From Luteolibacter luteus (lineage in GTDB: Bacteria > Verrucomicrobiota > Verrucomicrobiia > Verrucomicrobiales > Akkermansiaceae), in contig NZ_CP051774.1 in assembly GCF_012913485.1 (NCBI RefSeq), forward strand, positions 620,001 through 684,000: a stretch of 64,000 nucleotides of DNA. The letters run 5' to 3'. Under the pieces are notes generated by a model, which worked only from the letters and a program-made list of their open reading frames with translations, ran no database searches and was not told where the DNA came from. The translations under genes and the position numbers were made by a program. This document shows, piece by piece, positions 34,128-41,753 of this stretch (the stretch's first letter is position 1; each line of letters begins with the position of its first letter).

Positions 34128-34879
34128 CGTTTTTCCTGAAGCCAGTGAGCGATTGCCATAATTCGGGCCACACCCGCGTTGCCCTTCCCACCGCTGAGTT
34201 CACTCGCGTGGTCGGCGATTTCCGCGCGCCTGCCCTCCGACCACAAGCCGGCCCGTTCCCGGAAGGCGACAACCGCCCGGACTTCCTCAGGACGCAGTGG
34301 GACGACCGGGCGGGAGGCCTCCATCGGAGGAGGTGCCGGGACTGCCGGCTCCGGCAGTACCTTGTCGTAGATCACCACGGTACCAGCCGCGAGATCGCCG
34401 AGACGCTGGAAACGCTTGGTCGCCAGGCAGGTCGCCAAGCCGAAAGCCATCGTCGGGATTGGCAGGCCGCCGAGCCAGGAAGAAGGGAGCATCGGCATGG
34501 CATCCGCCACGCGCAGGAAATTCCTGACCAACGCTTGGGAAAAGGTAATGGGTGCACCGGAGGTCTGCACCACGCGGAGGCCCATCGCCCGCTTGCCGGG
34601 AGTCGCCCCCCATTTGCTGGCTTCAAAAAGCACGGGGTACCACCACCAGGTAAAGAACCAAGCCAGCATCCCCAAGCCCGTGGAAACGGTAAAACCAATG
34701 CCGATCCCGGCAATCATCAGGATCACCCAAATGATGAGCAGACCGGCGATCTGGACTCCCCAGTCGATCCCGAGCGCCACGCCCCGCTGGAGTGGCCCCG
34801 CAATCCGGAGACGCACCTCCACGCCTTCCGCCAACTCGATGGCCTGTAGCGTGTCAATCCGTCCCGCAGCTTCCTCCAT
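34124..34879 (-). CDS. RDD-family membrane protein
   Basis: 251 residues. The RDD domain occupies about 20-160: GVALGIDWGVQIAGLLIIWV, then GIGFTVSTGLGMLAWFFTWW and KWGATPGKRAMGLRVVQTSG; the Asp in GIDWGV and the Arg in KRAMGLRV match the family pattern. The C-terminal 80 residues form a cytoplasmic tail rich in Ala/Arg. First gene of the operon that runs to 28292; each gene overlaps or abuts the next. RDD proteins are sometimes ion transporters; here the function is unknown. Confidence 0.85.
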   Translation of the reverse strand: MEEAAGRIDTLQAIELAEGVEVRLRIAGPLQRGVALGIDWGVQIAGLLIIWVILMIAGIGIGFTVSTGLGMLAWFFTWWWYPVLFEASKWGATPGKRAMGLRVVQTSGAPITFSQALVRNFLRVADAMPMLPSSWLGGLPIPTMAFGLATCLATKRFQRLGDLAAGTVVIYDKVLPEPAVPAPPPMEASRPVVPLRPEEVRAVVAFRERAGLWSEGRRAEIADHASELSGGKGNAGVARIMAIAHWLQEKR

Positions 34880-34965
34880 AACTTGTCAAACGCCCCGAAG
34901 CTATCCGCTGAAGCCGCCCCGTAAAGTCCCTTCGCACGGCTCCCCCACCCCACTGACCTTGTGAC

Positions 34966-34998
34966 AAAAAGGTCAGGCCCATCCCTCTGGACGGGCCC
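34966..34998 (-). terminator. Rho-independent terminator after the DUF892 gene
   Basis: On the minus strand GGCCCGTCC (34997-34989) pairs with GGATGGGCC (34984-34976), 9 bp with a G-T wobble and a 4-base loop. A run of five Ts (34970-34966) follows a few bases later. It ends the DUF892 transcript just upstream of the RDD operon. Confidence 0.7.
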
Positions 34999-35034
34999 GA
35001 CAACCGTCTGCGTGCCAGCATCCGGCCGAGAAAA

Positions 35035-35541
35035 TCAACAGATCGCCGCGGCCTCGTTGATGCCAGAGACAAAGAGTCCGCCGGTGGCGATCCGTGTGAT
35101 GGAGGCGTCCGCGTCGCTTTCTTCTTCCAAGGAAGTCCCAAGAACATCGGCATCATCGACATATCCGAGGCACTCGGCGAAAGCACGGGCAGTTCCGTAG
35201 CCGGCGATCTCGTAGTGCTCGATCCGGTTAGCGACGGCGATCAGGACGGCGTCCCTGACGTGTCCGGCTCTCGCCCTGCCAACATGCTTGCGAGCTTCTC
35301 GAATGAGACCCCTTACGGCCTCACATTGCTCACCGCCGGGGTTCAGGCCGTGGCGGCAGAAGAGATCTTGGAGACGGGCCCGGTGGACCCGGGTTTCACC
35401 CATGTGTTTCTGGAAAGACCGCTTCAGCTCGGGGTCGGTTACGTGATTGGCCAAGTCCGGCAAGGCGGCGATGAGCTGGGATTCCGCGCTGTAAAGATCG
35501 CGCAGTTGGTCGAAGTAAAGCTGTTCAAGGTTCGTGATCAT
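35035..35541 (-). CDS. DUF892 ferritin-like protein (YciE/YciF family)
   Basis: 168 residues forming a four-helix ferritin-like bundle: LEQLYFDQLRDLYSAESQLI at the N-terminus, QKHMGETRVHRARLQDLFCR, VLIAVANRIEHYEIAGYGTA and LEEESDADASITRI. The Glu/His pattern (E-x-x-x-H, E-H-Y-E) fits the di-metal-binding sites of this family. Members are induced under osmotic or general stress and their substrate is not known. It is transcribed alone with its own terminator. Confidence 0.88.
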   Translation of the reverse strand: MITNLEQLYFDQLRDLYSAESQLIAALPDLANHVTDPELKRSFQKHMGETRVHRARLQDLFCRHGLNPGGEQCEAVRGLIREARKHVGRARAGHVRDAVLIAVANRIEHYEIAGYGTARAFAECLGYVDDADVLGTSLEEESDADASITRIATGGLFVSGINEAAAIC

Positions 35542-35636
35542 GGCTCGGTGGGAGTTCCTGCCGCCTTATTGCGGTCGGGGTTTTCAGTTACACCCTCCCT
35601 TCCGCAGCCCCCGTGCCGCGAGCACTTTGACTGTAT

Positions 35637-35668
35637 TTCAAATTGTTACAGTGATTCGAAAATTTGAA
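35637..35668. promoter_or_regulatory. Inverted repeat upstream of the MFS gene
   Basis: TTCAAAT (35637-35643) and ATTTGAA (35662-35668) form a 7-bp inverted repeat with an 18-base spacer, between the divergent DUF892 and MFS genes. A TTGACT at 35627-35632 overlaps its left side. This could be an operator, but the evidence is only the symmetry. Confidence 0.25.
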
Positions 35669-35793
35669 GGGGCCTGCATCGTGCATTCCGCACCCGCAGT
35701 TTTCATTGCAGGGTGCATTGATGGCATCGATGTCGGGACAGGCTTTGATCTTGCGGGTCGTAGAACGGCCCGGAAAGGTCCCGATTCAAACCC

Positions 35794-37128
35794 ATGGAAA
35801 ACCCTGCCCTCACGGAGGCGGAACAGCGCGCAGTGCTCTCGAAGGTCACCTGGCGCTTGGTTCCCCTGCTCTTCTTCTGCTACATCATCGCCTACATCGA
35901 CCGGATCAATGTCGGTTTCGCCAAGTCGCACTTGGAGCCGGTGCTCGGTGTCGATCCCAAGATCTTCGGGGAGGTTTTTGGCACCGGCGCGGGACTCTTT
36001 TTCATTGGCTACTTCATCTTCGAGGTTCCCAGCAATCTGGCTCTCCAGAAATTCGGGGCGCGCATTTGGATCGCCCGAATCATGATCTTGTGGGGCATCG
36101 TCTCGATGTTCTTCGTTTTTCTGAACGGGGTGAAGATGTTTTACATCATGCGCTTCCTCCTTGGAGCCGCTGAAGCCGGCTTCTTCCCGGGCGTCATCCT
36201 CTATCTCACCTACTGGTATCCGGCAAAGGAACGGGCGAAGACCGTGGCACTCTTTGCCTTGGGGGGTATCGCGGCAGGGATCATCGGATCGCCGATCTCG
36301 GGTGCCCTTCTGCACATGGATGGCCTGATGGGAATCGCCGGATGGAAGTGGCTTTTCTTCATCGAGGCGGTGCCGGCGATCGTCATGGGGCTGGTGGTGC
36401 TCTTTATCCTGCCCAATGGCCCGGGGGACGCGCGCTGGCTCTCGCCCGCCGAGAAAGGCTGGCTGCTGGCCAAGCTGGGAAATGAGGCGAAGCATGACAG
36501 CGGCAAGAAGGAGAAAAGACTCCGCGATGCCTTCACCAGCGGCCGTGTCTGGCTGCTCTGCTTGCTCTACTTCCTCATCAACGTGGCGGGCTACGGCTAC
36601 GAATTCTGGCTGCCTTCCATTACCAAGCGCCTTTCCGGCAGCGAGGACTTCGTGGTGGGACTGATCAACATGGTGCCCTACGTGGTCGCGGGAATCGCGA
36701 TGACCTTGGTGGGACGAGCTTCGGACCAGAGGGGAGATCGGAAAAGCTTTGTGGCCGGTGCAGGCTTGGTGGCTGCGATCGGTTTTGCCGGTGCGGCCTT
36801 CGCTCAAAACCCTTGGCTCGCCATGCTGGGTTTGGTGATCGCCTTGGCGGGCCAGAAATCCACGCTCGGCCCCTTCTGGGCCCTTGGCACCAGTTACCTG
36901 AGCGGCACCGCCGCCGCTGGTGGCATCGCCCTGATCAACTCCGTGGGAAACCTAGGCGGCTATTTCGGCCCGCAGTTGGTCGGCAAGATCAAGGACAAGA
37001 CCGGCAGCGAAACCACAGCTCTTCTCTACCTCGGCGGCGCATTGCTATTCCTCAGCATCGTGGCGCTTTTCCTCCCCTCCAGCCGCCCTGCCACGGCACC
37101 CGTGGCGCTTCGTTCGGAGAGCGAGTGA
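35794..37128 (+). CDS. MFS transporter, anion:cation symporter (ACS) family
   Basis: 444 residues with about 12 membrane helices. The first-helix region FFCYIIAYIDRINVGFAKSH is the ACS/phthalate-permease signature (D-R-x-N-x-G-F-A). The second motif FLLGAAEAGFFPGVILYLTY, with WYPAKERAKTVALF after it, is also typical. Members import organic acids such as tartrate, phthalate, hexuronates or glucarate with protons. No catabolic gene stands next to it, so the substrate cannot be guessed. The start gives a normal short cytoplasmic N-terminus. Confidence 0.9.
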   Translation: MENPALTEAEQRAVLSKVTWRLVPLLFFCYIIAYIDRINVGFAKSHLEPVLGVDPKIFGEVFGTGAGLFFIGYFIFEVPSNLALQKFGARIWIARIMILWGIVSMFFVFLNGVKMFYIMRFLLGAAEAGFFPGVILYLTYWYPAKERAKTVALFALGGIAAGIIGSPISGALLHMDGLMGIAGWKWLFFIEAVPAIVMGLVVLFILPNGPGDARWLSPAEKGWLLAKLGNEAKHDSGKKEKRLRDAFTSGRVWLLCLLYFLINVAGYGYEFWLPSITKRLSGSEDFVVGLINMVPYVVAGIAMTLVGRASDQRGDRKSFVAGAGLVAAIGFAGAAFAQNPWLAMLGLVIALAGQKSTLGPFWALGTSYLSGTAAAGGIALINSVGNLGGYFGPQLVGKIKDKTGSETTALLYLGGALLFLSIVALFLPSSRPATAPVALRSESE

Positions 37129-37138
37129 TATCCATCCA

Positions 37139-37381
37139 TCAAGGCTGGGCTGCCGGCGCCATCCCGCGCACGGGCAGCGGTGCCAGCGTCGCCTTAGGCT
37201 TCGGCTTGCCAGCCTTCACGGGATAGCGGCGGTCGAGGATTTCCTGCTCCTTGGCAAGGCGTGCAATTTCCTCTGCATCCAGTTCCTTCTGGGCGAAATG
37301 TGCCCACACGGCAAAGGAGCCGATCACAACGACCGTCGCCAACAGCCCGACACCGAGCTTCTTGAGGATCTTCAATGCCAT
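37139..37381 (-). CDS. Small membrane-anchored protein of unknown function
   Basis: 80 residues: a basic start (MALKILKK), one membrane helix (LGVGLLATVVVIGSFAVWA), a charged helix (AQKELDAEEIARLAKEQEIL) and a Pro/Lys/Ala-rich end. It converges with the MFS gene, with only 10 bases between the stops. No family was recognised. Confidence 0.5.
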   Translation of the reverse strand: MALKILKKLGVGLLATVVVIGSFAVWAHFAQKELDAEEIARLAKEQEILDRRYPVKAGKPKPKATLAPLPVRGMAPAAQP

Positions 37382-37462
37382 GGCGTTGCGGGGAAGCGAG
37401 TTCCGCCGCGCGTTGATGCTCCGGTTGGCACCCTCAGGTCGAGAAATATTCCCCCGCGCGGC

Positions 37463-38146
37463 CTAACGGTTCGCCGCCGCAAGCTTGCGCAGACGTGTCA
37501 GGTGCTCTTCCGGGCTGGCGCGGTCCGCATGATTCGGGATCACACCCTTGGGATCGAGCGAAAGCGCCTTGGTGAGGCTTGCGGAGAGTTGGCCGGGACG
37601 GGAATTGAAGATCCGGGGCGGGAGATGCGTGAAGCCCTGGAAACTCGCGAAGAGATCCACGCAGAAGAGCAGCCCATGCCGCTCACAGTAATAGCCGGTG
37701 TGGCCATCGGTGTGGCCGGGCAAATGCACGGCCTTCAGGCCATCCCAAACGTCGAGGTCATCGCCGTCTTCAATCCAACGGTCCGGAACAAAGGGCGTGA
37801 ATCCAAGCATCGGCCTCGCGATCCCTTCTGCGAAGCCAGTAAGCTTCGCGACGCCCGGATAGCAGGGCCTCCCTTCGTAGTGGGCAGCATCCCCACGCGG
37901 CGCAGCGATCCATGCGCCGGTCTCCCTCGCGATCCGGCCGATGTTCAAGATGTGGTCCAAGTGACCATGCGTCACGATGATGCCACGGATCGGCAAGTTA
38001 TCCCACCCCGCGCGGTGAAGTGCCCAACGCAAGGCCCGCCAACCGCCGGCGAAACCCGCGTCTAACAGATACAAGCCGGACGAGTCCTTCAGCACATGGA
38101 AATTTACCATCGCCGTGCGAATCTGAAGGTAGCCGGAAATCTCCAT
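37463..38146 (-). CDS. Metallo-beta-lactamase-fold hydrolase
   Basis: 227 residues with the full metal-binding set: THGHLDH (HxHxDH), a later His in AVHLPGHTDGHTGYY, the bridging Asp in LLFCVDLFAS and the final His in IPNHADRAS. The fold covers glyoxalase II, lactonases and other hydrolases; the length and motif spacing do not single one out. It has no obvious partner beside it. Confidence 0.85.
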   Translation of the reverse strand: MEISGYLQIRTAMVNFHVLKDSSGLYLLDAGFAGGWRALRWALHRAGWDNLPIRGIIVTHGHLDHILNIGRIARETGAWIAAPRGDAAHYEGRPCYPGVAKLTGFAEGIARPMLGFTPFVPDRWIEDGDDLDVWDGLKAVHLPGHTDGHTGYYCERHGLLFCVDLFASFQGFTHLPPRIFNSRPGQLSASLTKALSLDPKGVIPNHADRASPEEHLTRLRKLAAANR

Positions 38147-38286
38147 CGAAGGACTTATCAGCGTTTCGGGATGAGGTAAAACCAGTGATCTTCCCGATGC
38201 AGTTACTCATCGCTCAGCTGTTCCACACTCCGCGAGGAAATCGAAGTGCCCGGCGGCCTCTGTTCGTGAAACGGATCCCGCAGTGA

Positions 38287-38655
38287 TCATGAATGCCAGC
38301 CTTCCGGAAAGCGGGCTTTCTGCTCCCCTCCGCGATACACGGTGATCTCACAGGTCGAAGGATCGGAAAATTTTCCGATCATCACGCCGAGCTTTCCTTC
38401 CCCATCCCGAATCGAAAGGCCCATCGGCCCAAGCACGACTTCGCCCGCACCCACGGTTGGACCGTTGAGACTGATGGTGATGAATCCTCCCGGCTGTTCG
38501 TGGATCTGGAGCCATGCACCGTTATCGGATTTCAGCGAGATATGCGCCGTTCCCGGGTTCTGTCCCCCATCGAGAAAGATCTTCGGATTTCCATCCCGAT
38601 CGACGATCGTCAACGAGCGGGCCCTGAGGTGTTCTTCAGTTTCCATCACTGGCAA
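38287..38655 (-). CDS. Small beta-rich protein of unknown function
   Basis: 122 residues (or 119 from the Met at 38646). Repeating short strands of the type L-x-I-x-D-x-x-G-x-P-x-I (SLTIVDRDGNPKIFLDGG, HISLKSDNGAWLQIHEQPGG, MGLSIRDGEGKLGVMIGK) suggest a beta-helix or sandwich. No signal peptide and no known domain. It lies downstream of the flippase gene on the same strand, about 50 bases away, so it may be read from the same transcript. Confidence 0.5.
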   Translation of the reverse strand: MPVMETEEHLRARSLTIVDRDGNPKIFLDGGQNPGTAHISLKSDNGAWLQIHEQPGGFITISLNGPTVGAGEVVLGPMGLSIRDGEGKLGVMIGKFSDPSTCEITVYRGGEQKARFPEGWHS

Positions 38656-38706
38656 GATGACGCCAAGCCAGCGCCTCGGAAAGTCGATAAAGAAGGCAAC
38701 TCTGCT

Positions 38707-40095
38707 TCATCCGCCATATCCCGCCTTTGCCGGCTCAGCCAGGTCCGGGGCTGGCTCACGCTGCAGGCGCAGCCCGTGAGCGACGAGGCGCGGCAGGCTG
38801 CAACCGGTCACCGCCACCATGACTGAGGCCATGGAGAGCAGCATGGTTCCAATGCCACCCCATTTCAGCGCGAGCACCGCGACGATCGCCACCAAGGCCG
38901 ATTCCACGAACTGCACCCGCGCCAAACGCCCGACCTGACCTGTCCCGATCATCAGGGCGTGGTTGAGATGGCGCCAGACGTGCGCCACGAAGTAAGCGCC
39001 GTAGCAGGCCAGCAAGGTCCGCGGCGTATCAGCGAATTCCTTTCCAAGCCAGATCGAGAAGGCCCATGGGCCCAGCAGGATCAGACCCGCGGCAGAGCAG
39101 AGTGCAAAGCCGCTGCCGTAGAGATAAAGGCGCCGTGCCGCACGTTTCGCCCACGGCACGTCAGCCCGGGCGAGCGCCTCCGCCACTGCCGGCCAGGTCG
39201 GCGTGCTGAGCATCATCACGAAGCCAAGCTGCATGATGGTGAGAGAAACAAAAACGCCATACATCGCCGTGGCGGAAGGACCTCCGCTACGACCCACCAG
39301 CCAGCCCGCGATATTGTATTCCACGATGCCCGCCACGAGCGTGCACGCGGAGAAGGCAAGGCCATCGGTAAAGAGGTGCTTCGCCACCGGCCATTGGAAA
39401 CAAGTCCAAGCCGGCCGGGTATCGGGATGTTTCTTCCAAAGCGAGATCGTGTTGAAGAGCTTCGCAAGCACCATGGAGCCGTGGACCGCAAGCACGAGGA
39501 ACCAGACCTGCGGCACGAAAAACACGCCTACTCCCACGGCGATCGCCGCAATGACATTTCCACAGGCGCCCCACAGATTGTTAGAAGAGGCCTCAAGCAA
39601 GCCTTCGCGAACCCGGTCGGTGAGATTCAGGACGAAGAGCAGCAGGAACAACCCCAGCCCGGTCCACAATGCCGGGCGCAGCACGCCTTCCTTCATCGCG
39701 AACTCCGAACCGAAGAGCGAAGGCAGTGGCACCGAAAGCAACACTGCCGAAAGCAAGATTCCCGCAATCAGGGCCATGCCCAACATCATGAAGAAGGCCG
39801 TGGAGGCCAGACGGCGTGATTCCCCTTCATTTCCCCTCGCCTTCGCGCCGGACAGGCCGTGTGCCAGCGCGGGGCCGATACCCACCTGCAGCAAGGCCAC
39901 CGTGGCCAAGGTGAAATTCACCGTGGTATAGAGGCCGAATTCCTCACGCCCCAGCACGCGGATCGCAACCGGAATCGAGAGCAATTGAAAAAGCGCGGTT
40001 CCAGCCTTCGAGACAAAGGAGGTGACCACCGCCAGCTTGATCGAGCGATCGCGGCGGGCGGCGTGGCTTGGGTCGGTGGACACCGTGGCTTGCAT
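38707..40095 (-). CDS. Wzx-like polysaccharide flippase (MATE/oligosaccharide flippase fold)
   Basis: 462 residues with 12 or more hydrophobic segments. The N-terminal region VTSFVSKAGTALFQLLSIPV and REEFGLYTTVNFTLATVALL match the O-antigen flippase pattern. It would move undecaprenyl-linked repeat units across the inner membrane to the periplasm. It follows the initiating glycosylphosphotransferase in the exopolysaccharide operon (41 bases apart). No polymerase or further glycosyltransferase gene stands in the locus, so those must be elsewhere. Confidence 0.82.
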   Translation of the reverse strand: MQATVSTDPSHAARRDRSIKLAVVTSFVSKAGTALFQLLSIPVAIRVLGREEFGLYTTVNFTLATVALLQVGIGPALAHGLSGAKARGNEGESRRLASTAFFMMLGMALIAGILLSAVLLSVPLPSLFGSEFAMKEGVLRPALWTGLGLFLLLFVLNLTDRVREGLLEASSNNLWGACGNVIAAIAVGVGVFFVPQVWFLVLAVHGSMVLAKLFNTISLWKKHPDTRPAWTCFQWPVAKHLFTDGLAFSACTLVAGIVEYNIAGWLVGRSGGPSATAMYGVFVSLTIMQLGFVMMLSTPTWPAVAEALARADVPWAKRAARRLYLYGSGFALCSAAGLILLGPWAFSIWLGKEFADTPRTLLACYGAYFVAHVWRHLNHALMIGTGQVGRLARVQFVESALVAIVAVLALKWGGIGTMLLSMASVMVAVTGCSLPRLVAHGLRLQREPAPDLAEPAKAGYGG

Positions 40096-40136
40096 GGGAA
40101 GAGTAGGCCGGTGCCCGGAAGCACCGGCCCGATGAT

Positions 40137-41654
40137 CTAGCAGGCACCCTTCCGGCTAAAGAAGGTCATCACCATGATCTGGAGATCGAGGAAGAAGTTC
40201 CAGTTCTCGATGTAGTCGAGGTCGAACTTCACGCGCTCGCGCAGGCAGGTGTCGCCGCGCAGGCCATTCACCTGAGCCCAGCCGGTAACGCCGGGCTTGA
40301 TGTTGTGGCGCACGTTGTAGTGCGGGATCTCTTCCTTGAAGTTCTCGATGAGTTCGGGGCGCTCGGGGCGCGGGCCCACGAGGCTCATCTCCCCGCACAG
40401 CACGTTGAAGAACTGCGGAAGCTCGTCGATATTCCACTCGCGCATGAAGCTGCCGATCTTCAAGCGGCGCGGATCGTCCTTCACCGTCCAGCCCGGGCTC
40501 CCTGCTGCCTCGGCATCGAGACGCATGGAGCGGATTTTGTAGATTTCAAAAGGGCGGCCGTTCAGGCCAATGCGGCGCTGACGGTAGAAGACCGGACCGC
40601 GCGATTCCATCCACACGGCCAAGCAGAAGACGGTGATCACCGGAGCAAAGAGCACCAAGCCGACCAAGGCACCCAGCACATCGATGCCCCGCTTCAGGGC
40701 ATTATTGAACGCGTGATGCAGCGGCAGCTTGCCGATGCCAAGGACCGGCATTCCGTGGAAGCTCTCGATCTGCAGCCCGGAAACAAGGATCTGGAAGCAA
40801 CTCGGCACGAGCTTGAAGTCCACGAACTCCTTGCCGCAGGTCTCAGCCAGCATGAGCATCTGGTGACGGTCCATGCAGCCATCCACGGCCATGATCAAAT
40901 CCGCACCCGAATTCCGAACCACATCGCGGAACGAATCGTAGGAGCCGAGCACCGGCACGTTTGCCGGCGGAGCCATCTCCAGTTGACCGCCTGGCGGCAG
41001 GACCACGCCATGGACATTGATCTGGTTGGCACGGCCTTCTCCGAGACGATCCAGCGCGCGGCCGCATTCTTCATTCCAGCCGACGAAGATTGCCTTCTGG
41101 CGCAAGGCCTGGGCGAAGGACTCGCGGCGCAGCACACAGTAAAGGAACCAACGCCAAGCGCAGAGCAGGACCAGGGAACTCGTCGCGCCAAGCACGCAGT
41201 AAACCCGGCTGATCGCGGGATTCAGCTTCAGGATCAGGGAAATCCCAAGGAAGCCGACGAACCACAGCACGCAAGTCTTGAAGATGACGGTAAACGTCCG
41301 GCGGATCGCGAGGTAGTTCCGGGGATCATGCACCCGGAAGTTTGCCAGCATCGCCAGCATCAGCACGCCGCCAAAGATGACGTGGCCGAGGTAAGCGCGC
41401 AGATCGATGGCAGGATCATCGATCCCCATATGCTGGAGATCGGACTCAAAGCGTAGCAAGTACGCTAGGATCATCGCGATGAATACCACGGCGGCATCGC
41501 CGAGAAAGCTCACGGCGACGAGCTTTTGGTGAGCCATCCAAGGTCGATGGCGATGACGCAGCTCATACGAGCGCACGCCAGCATCAGGGGTGACCGGAGA
41601 AGACGACGGGGGTACCGGCGACTCCACGGCTGGTGCGGGGGGAGCACAGTTCAT
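40137..41654 (-). CDS. Polyprenyl glycosylphosphotransferase (WbaP/WcaJ-like), initiates repeat-unit synthesis
   Basis: 505 residues. Four or five membrane helices lie in the first 150 residues, then a NAD-binding-like middle domain (KAIFVGWNEECGRALDRLGE). The last helix GIDVLGALVGLVLFAPVITV leads into the catalytic domain with RRIGLNGRPFEIYKIRSM, the DE box region GEMSLVGPRPERPE and YNVRHNIKPGVTGWAQVNG. It attaches the first sugar phosphate to undecaprenyl phosphate. ATG 41654 was chosen because the longer frame adds only a low-complexity Pro-rich start. Confidence 0.93.
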   Translation of the reverse strand: MNCAPPAPAVESPVPPSSSPVTPDAGVRSYELRHRHRPWMAHQKLVAVSFLGDAAVVFIAMILAYLLRFESDLQHMGIDDPAIDLRAYLGHVIFGGVLMLAMLANFRVHDPRNYLAIRRTFTVIFKTCVLWFVGFLGISLILKLNPAISRVYCVLGATSSLVLLCAWRWFLYCVLRRESFAQALRQKAIFVGWNEECGRALDRLGEGRANQINVHGVVLPPGGQLEMAPPANVPVLGSYDSFRDVVRNSGADLIMAVDGCMDRHQMLMLAETCGKEFVDFKLVPSCFQILVSGLQIESFHGMPVLGIGKLPLHHAFNNALKRGIDVLGALVGLVLFAPVITVFCLAVWMESRGPVFYRQRRIGLNGRPFEIYKIRSMRLDAEAAGSPGWTVKDDPRRLKIGSFMREWNIDELPQFFNVLCGEMSLVGPRPERPELIENFKEEIPHYNVRHNIKPGVTGWAQVNGLRGDTCLRERVKFDLDYIENWNFFLDLQIMVMTFFSRKGAC

Positions 41655-41753
41655 GTTCGGGGGGATTCGGGGATACGGACCGGGGGATCCGCGCGTCACG
41701 GCCGGGGGAGCCGCGACTGGGTGTATAATATCAAGGAAAGCCGGAGCCGTCCA

